Shown: positions 60,160 through 64,000 of the stretch, piece by piece
How the letters are laid out: each line of letters begins with the position of its first letter
Numbering within the stretch: the first letter of the stretch is position 1
Origin: Sphingopyxis sp.
Lineage (GTDB): Bacteria > Pseudomonadota > Alphaproteobacteria > Sphingomonadales > Sphingomonadaceae
Assembly: GCA_017745175.1 (NCBI GenBank)
Contig: JAGHZY010000005.1
Span: 1-64,000, forward strand
Length of the DNA: 64,000 nt
Reading direction: 5' to 3'
Notes under the pieces: generated by a model
Seen by the model: the letters and a program-made list of their open reading frames with translations, nothing else
Database searches by the model: none
What the model was told of the DNA's origin: nothing
Program-made: the position numbers and the translations under genes

Positions 60160-60768
60160 ATGCCATCCGACGGGACTGCCGGCGGCGCCTTCACCGGTCG
60201 CCGCGATTTGCTCAAGCTCGCTGCCTTTCTGGGCGTCGGGCTGATGACCCCTGTAGCCCGCGCCGCCATGGCGGCATCGGAGCCTTGGTCTCCGGGCGCG
60301 CGTGCGCTCATCGCTGATATCGCCGAGACGGTCATCCCCGCGACCGACACGGGCGGAGCAAAGGCGGCCGGCGTGCCGGCCTTTATCGAGATGATGGTGG
60401 CCGACTGGTTCGATCCGGCCGAGCGGGCGCATTTCCTCGAAGGGATGGCGGCTTTCGATGCCGGGGCGCAGGCGGCATACGGCAAGCCGTTCGCCGAACT
60501 CGCGCAAGCCGCCAAGGATGAATATTACGGCAAGCAGCTTGCCGTCGCGGCGCCGACGCCGCCCGGGGGCGCGCGGCCGCGCACGCCTTTCGCCGCGCTG
60601 ATGAAGCGGCTGACCGTCTATGGCTATTATACGAGTGAACTCGGCGGGTCGGTCGAGCTCAGGCTCGACATGGTCCCGAACGAATATCTTCCCGACGCGC
60701 CGTTCAAACCGGGCGACCGCGCCGATTCCTTCATCCTCTACTCGCTGTCGCCTTTCAGCGCCACCTGA
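60160..60768 (+). CDS. Gluconate 2-dehydrogenase subunit 3-family protein (Tat signal)
   Basis: 202 residues. GRRDLLKLAAFLGVGLMTPVARA is a twin-arginine signal. The mature part (WSPGARALIADIAETVIPATDTGGAKAAGVPAFIEMMVADWF...DPAERAHFLEGMAAFD) is the small subunit that carries the signal-less GMC catalytic partner through the Tat system as a folded complex. It ends with VELRLDMVPNEYLPDAPFKPGD. GGGAGAGG precedes the ATG. It is separated by 14 bp from the GMC gene and shares its operon. Confidence 0.93.
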   Translation: MPSDGTAGGAFTGRRDLLKLAAFLGVGLMTPVARAAMAASEPWSPGARALIADIAETVIPATDTGGAKAAGVPAFIEMMVADWFDPAERAHFLEGMAAFDAGAQAAYGKPFAELAQAAKDEYYGKQLAVAAPTPPGGARPRTPFAALMKRLTVYGYYTSELGGSVELRLDMVPNEYLPDAPFKPGDRADSFILYSLSPFSAT

Positions 60769-60782
60769 CCGGGAGCACCACC

Positions 60783-62471
60783 ATGTCGAATCAGGATTTC
60801 GATGCGATCGTCGTCGGCTCCGGCATTTCGGGCGGCTGGGCCGCGAAGGAACTCACCGAAAAGGGACTGAAGGTCCTGCTCATCGAGCGCGGACGGTCGA
60901 TTACACCCGAGGATTATGTCGGCGAACACAAGGCCGACTGGGAATTTCCGTTCCGCAATCTGGGCGACCGCCATCGTTACGAGCGCGACTATCCGATCCA
61001 GCGCACCTGCTATGCCTTTGGCGAGTCGACCGATCACTTCTTCGTGAACGACAGCGCGCATCCTTACGGGCAGGATGCCGAGCATCCGTTCAGCTGGATC
61101 CGCGGCTATCATCTCGGCGGGCGCTCGCTCACCTGGGGCCGCGTGACGCCGCGGCTCGGCCCGATCAACTTCACCGAAAATGCCGAGGACGGCCACGGCG
61201 TCGACTGGCCGATCCGTTATGACGATATCCGGCCGTGGTACGATCATGTCGAGCGCTTCATCGGTGTATCGGGGCAGTCGGACTATGACGCACCGACGGC
61301 GCCGGTCGGCCGCTTTCAGCCCGGCATGCCGCTCAACCGCTGCGAGGCGCATGTCGCCGAGGGGATTGCGAAAACCTATCCCGACCGCCGGCTGATGATC
61401 GCCCCGTCGGCAATCCTGACGCAGGATCTGGGCGACCGCGCGGCGTGCCATTATTGCGGGCCGTGCCAGCGCGGCTGTTCGACCGGATCCTATTTCAGCT
61501 CGATCAGTTCGACGCTTCCGGCCGCCGAGGCGACGGGCAATCTCACCATCGTCACCGACGCGATCGTCGAGGGGCTGGATCACGATCCCGCGACCCGCAA
61601 GGTATCGGGCGTGCGCGTCATCGACTCGGCAAAGGGGACGCGCACCACCTATCGCGGGCGGATTGTTTTCCTCAATGCGTCGACGCTCGGCTCCACGCAA
61701 ATTCTGCTCAATTCAACCAGCGAGCAATATCCGGAGGGTATCGGCAATACGAGCGGGGTGCTCGGCCATTATCTGATGGACCATCTGATGACCGGCGGCG
61801 CGTTCGGTATCGTGCCGGGAATGCTCGACAGCCAGCCGATCGGCAATCGCCCCGCGGGGCTCTACATGCCGCGGTTCCGCAACGTCGGAAAGAAGGACGC
61901 ACCCTTCCTGCGCGGCTACGGCTTGCAGGGCGCCGCTGCGCGCTCCAATTGGACGCGCGGGGCGATGATGCCGGGCTTCGGTGCGTCGATGAAGCAGTCG
62001 CTGCGCGAGCCCGGACCGTGGTTCATCTATATCGCCGGTTTCGGCGAATGCCTGCCCTATTATGACAACCGGCTGAGCCTCGATGCGCAGAAGAAGGACA
62101 AATGGGGCATCCCGATCCTCAACACGCGGTTCGAATGGGGCGCGAACGAGAAATTGATGGCCGAGGACATCTCGGCCGAAGCGGTGGCGATGCTGACCGC
62201 GGCGGGCGCCGTCGGCGTCCAGGCGATCCGCACTGCGATCCCGCCAGGCGGCCTCGCGATCCACGAAATGGGCACTGCGCGTATGGGCCGCGATCCGAAG
62301 ACCTCCTACCTCAACGGCTTCAACCAGTCGCACGAGGTCGCGAACCTCTTCGTCACCGACGGGGCGTGCATGACCTCGACCGCGGCGCAGAACCCGTCGC
62401 TTACCTATATGGCGCTGACCGCGCGCGCGGCCAATCATGCGGTCGAGCGGCTGAAGGCCGGCCAGCTCTGA
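60783..62471 (+). CDS. GMC oxidoreductase, FAD-dependent sugar/glycoside dehydrogenase
   Basis: 562 residues. FAD-binding GSGISGGWAAKEL (residues 12-17 GxGxxG), LGGRSLTWGRVTPR, and C-terminal GMC region with His494 (IHEMGTARMGRDP) and Asn537 (AAQNPSLTYMAL). A Cys cluster C222-x2-C225-x2-C228-x3-C232 (CHYCGPCQRGC) can hold the [3Fe-4S] cluster of multi-subunit sugar dehydrogenases (FAD-GDH, fructose dehydrogenase, glucoside-3-dehydrogenase). No signal peptide; exported with the Tat subunit. Probably oxidises a sugar or glycoside and passes electrons to the cytochrome c. Confidence 0.93.
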   Translation: MSNQDFDAIVVGSGISGGWAAKELTEKGLKVLLIERGRSITPEDYVGEHKADWEFPFRNLGDRHRYERDYPIQRTCYAFGESTDHFFVNDSAHPYGQDAEHPFSWIRGYHLGGRSLTWGRVTPRLGPINFTENAEDGHGVDWPIRYDDIRPWYDHVERFIGVSGQSDYDAPTAPVGRFQPGMPLNRCEAHVAEGIAKTYPDRRLMIAPSAILTQDLGDRAACHYCGPCQRGCSTGSYFSSISSTLPAAEATGNLTIVTDAIVEGLDHDPATRKVSGVRVIDSAKGTRTTYRGRIVFLNASTLGSTQILLNSTSEQYPEGIGNTSGVLGHYLMDHLMTGGAFGIVPGMLDSQPIGNRPAGLYMPRFRNVGKKDAPFLRGYGLQGAAARSNWTRGAMMPGFGASMKQSLREPGPWFIYIAGFGECLPYYDNRLSLDAQKKDKWGIPILNTRFEWGANEKLMAEDISAEAVAMLTAAGAVGVQAIRTAIPPGGLAIHEMGTARMGRDPKTSYLNGFNQSHEVANLFVTDGACMTSTAAQNPSLTYMALTARAANHAVERLKAGQL

Positions 62472-62488
62472 CCGGGCTGGTCGCGCGC

Positions 62489-63496
62489 TCAGCGGGCGGG
62501 CGGCGCGGTGCTTTCGCGCACCACCAGTTCGTGGGGCAGGGTGATCGAAGCAAGCCCGTCGGCCTTCTTGGACAGGATGGCGAGCAGCATTTCGACCGCC
62601 TTGCGGCCGATCGCTTCCTTGGGCTGGCTGATCGTGGTGAGCGCGGGCTGGAAGGCACGGGCGTAGCGAATGTCGTCGAAACCGACGACCGAAACGTCGC
62701 GCGGACAATCAAGTCCGCGTTCGCGCAGCGCCGCGATCGCGCCGATCGCCATTTCGTCGCTGAAGCAGAAAAGCGCGGTCGGGGGGTGTTCTTCGGCGAG
62801 GAGTTCGTGGGCGAGTGCTTCGCCCGAATCGACCGAAAAATCACCCGTGCGCACCAGCACCTCGTCCCACAATCGCTGTCCCGCAGCCGCTCCCTGCACC
62901 CCGCTCAGCCGGTCGCGGCTGATCGGGCTGAGCAGCGGGCCGGTGATCACGCCGATCCGTCGGTGGCCGAGGTCATAGAGATGCTGCATCGCCTCGGCCG
63001 CCGCGACGGCGTTGGCGATATGGACGCTCGAGACATTGAGGCCGGGTTCGAATTCGCAGCCGTTGACGATCGGCGCCTCGGCGCCCTGCTTCGCGACCAG
63101 TGCGACCATGGTCGGCGCGAGCCGGTGCCCGAGGAAGACCATGCCGTCGGCCTCGCGGCGCGTCAGCATCGCGGCATAATATTCCTCGCGCTCGCTGTCA
63201 TGGTGCGTGTCGCCAATCAGCAGCGAATAGCGCGCGGCGAGCGCCGCTTCCTCGGCGCCGCGGATCACCGCCGAGAAAAAGGGGTTGGAAATGTCGGGAA
63301 CGGTCAGGATGATCCGCTGCGACCGCGTCGTCCGCAGGCTCTGCGCGGCATAGTTGGGGGCATAGCCGAGCGCCTTTGCCGCCTGCAGCACCTGGCTGCG
63401 CCGCGGCTCGCTGACCGCGTCGGGGTTGCTCAATGCGCGTGACACCGTGGCCGTCGAAACCCCCGCCGCGCGCGCCACATCTGCGATTGTCGTCAT
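62489..63496 (-). CDS. LacI family transcriptional regulator
   Basis: 335 residues. N-terminal LacI helix-turn-helix and hinge: TTIADVARAAGVSTATVSRALSNPDAVSEPRRSQVLQAAKALGYAPNYAAQSL. The C-terminal periplasmic-binding-like effector domain has ILTVPDISNPFFSAVIRGAEEAA, FCFSDEMAIGAIAALRERGLDCPRDVSVVGFDD and ALTTISQPKEAIGRKAVEML. Convergent with the GMC gene and divergent from the MFS transporter. Most likely regulator of the cluster, binding the TGTAA-N4-TTACA sites. Confidence 0.95.
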   Translation of the reverse strand: MTTIADVARAAGVSTATVSRALSNPDAVSEPRRSQVLQAAKALGYAPNYAAQSLRTTRSQRIILTVPDISNPFFSAVIRGAEEAALAARYSLLIGDTHHDSEREEYYAAMLTRREADGMVFLGHRLAPTMVALVAKQGAEAPIVNGCEFEPGLNVSSVHIANAVAAAEAMQHLYDLGHRRIGVITGPLLSPISRDRLSGVQGAAAGQRLWDEVLVRTGDFSVDSGEALAHELLAEEHPPTALFCFSDEMAIGAIAALRERGLDCPRDVSVVGFDDIRYARAFQPALTTISQPKEAIGRKAVEMLLAILSKKADGLASITLPHELVVRESTAPPAR

Positions 63497-63500
63497 TCGG

Positions 63501-63512
63501 AAAACGTTCTCT
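63501..63512. promoter_or_regulatory. Near-palindrome GAAAACGTTCTC before the lacI-type gene
   Basis: Ten of twelve bases symmetrical with a central CG, five bases upstream of the regulator start codon; a possible autoregulatory site. A similar half, GAAAAGCGTT, follows at about 63520-63529. Confidence 0.4.
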
Positions 63513-63576
63513 CATCGTGAAAAGCGTTGGGAAGCTTAGTATTATTGGCCTTGCGATTCAACGCTGCTGTGCATAA

Positions 63577-63590
63577 TGTAATCCATTACA
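63577..63590. promoter_or_regulatory. Operator-like palindrome TGTAATCCATTACA
   Basis: Perfect 6-2-6 inverted repeat 18 bp upstream of the MFS start. It has the same TGTAA-N4-TTACA core as 60035-60048. Confidence 0.65.
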
Positions 63591-63607
63591 AAATATGGGA
63601 GAGGGTT

Positions 63608-64000
63608 GTGAACGGGGCATTTGATTCGCGACGACGGCTTTTCGGAATATCCTTTGCCGCGATTACGGCGACATCCTTCTGCTTCGTGCTGCGCGCGATG
63701 GTCGTCGACGAATGGGGCGTCGCCTTCGGGCTTTCGGAAACGCAGAAGGGCGAATTGCTGGGGGTCGGCCTCTGGCCCTTCGCGATCACCATCGTGCTGC
63801 TCAGCCTCGTCATCGACCGGATCGGCTTCCGCCGCGCCCTCGGCTTTGCCGCCGCCTGTCACATCGTCGGGCTCGCGATCCTCGTGACCGCGGGCGGCTA
63901 TTGGTCGCTCTATGCCGGTACCTTCATTATGGCGCTCGGCAACGGAGCGGTCGAGGCGGCCGCCAACCCGCTCGTCGCGACGCTCTACCATGAGGACAAG
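63608..64000 (+). CDS. MFS transporter, N-terminal part (runs off window)
   Basis: 131 codons up to the window end. GTG start with GGGAGAGGG upstream. At least three to four membrane helices (LFGISFAAITATSFCFVL, LLGVGLWPFAITIVLLSLVID, AACHIVGLAILVTAG, SLYAGTFIMALGNGAVEAAANPL). The R-I-G-F-R-R loop after helix 2 is the MFS signature. The NGAVEAAANPL segment resembles fucose/sugar permeases. Probably imports the (keto)sugar produced by the cluster; its promoter carries the same operator as the dehydrogenase genes. Confidence 0.9.
   Translation, partial: MNGAFDSRRRLFGISFAAITATSFCFVLRAMVVDEWGVAFGLSETQKGELLGVGLWPFAITIVLLSLVIDRIGFRRALGFAAACHIVGLAILVTAGGYWSLYAGTFIMALGNGAVEAAANPLVATLYHEDK

Overview
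The window is GC-rich, densely coded bacterial DNA. Its gene set points to an alphaproteobacterium of the Sphingomonadales, probably near Sphingopyxis or Sphingomonas. The signs are several TonB-dependent receptors, a SPAP/PafA-type alkaline phosphatase, a ubiK-tspO-tlyA-dsbD neighbourhood, many GTG starts, and scavenging gene clusters built from CoA ligases, oxygenases and GMC oxidoreductases. The genus is inferred from gene content; no rRNA gene is present.

Layout. 1-11.9 kb is housekeeping: the 3' part of metH, a secreted beta-helix protein, ybjN, a 138-bp nested inverted-repeat element, ubiK, tspO, tlyA, dsbD, an alkaline phosphatase, proC, a MarR regulator, ilvE and tRNA-Gln(TTG). 12.3-24.9 kb is an accessory catabolic block: enoyl-CoA hydratase, Rieske oxygenase, LysR, CaiB-type CoA-transferase, cupin, acyl-CoA ligase, MocR-type regulator, small secreted protein, Tat-type carboxylesterase and TonB receptor. 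It lies between tRNA-Gln and an internally deleted IS5-type element (25.2-25.6 kb), which suggests an island. 25.7-33 kb holds rlmJ and a second uptake/catabolism operon (CoA ligase, saccharopine-dehydrogenase-like protein, SDR, TonB receptor). A large STAND/LuxR regulator is divergent from it. 36.2-40 kb is a translationally overlapping ECF sigma / anti-sigma / TonB-receptor surface-signalling operon, followed by a MipA/OmpV protein fused in frame to an unexplained leader ORF.

41.4-47 kb carries an LprI-like protein, a zinc-ribbon/SH3 membrane protein and, divergently, a secreted 1171-residue TPR-CHAT protease-like protein. 47.1-57.9 kb is a type I secretion module (HlyD and HlyB) beside two convergent paralogous RTX proteins with an N-terminal parallel beta-helix. 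These are probably its cargo.

58.2-64 kb is a periplasmic sugar or glycoside oxidation cluster: a probable discoidin remnant, a TIM-barrel isomerase/epimerase, cytochrome c, a Tat-signal subunit-3 protein, an iron-sulfur-type GMC dehydrogenase, a LacI regulator and the start of an MFS transporter. The set resembles glucoside-3-dehydrogenase (3-keto-glycoside) systems. Three near-identical 14-bp palindromes (TGTAA-N4-TTACA type) sit in its two promoter regions and suggest one shared regulator, most simply the local LacI protein.

The strongest candidates for new biology are the RTX/T1SS pair, the secreted TPR-CHAT locus, the glycoside-oxidation regulon with its operators, and the nested hairpin element at 3.55-3.69 kb.
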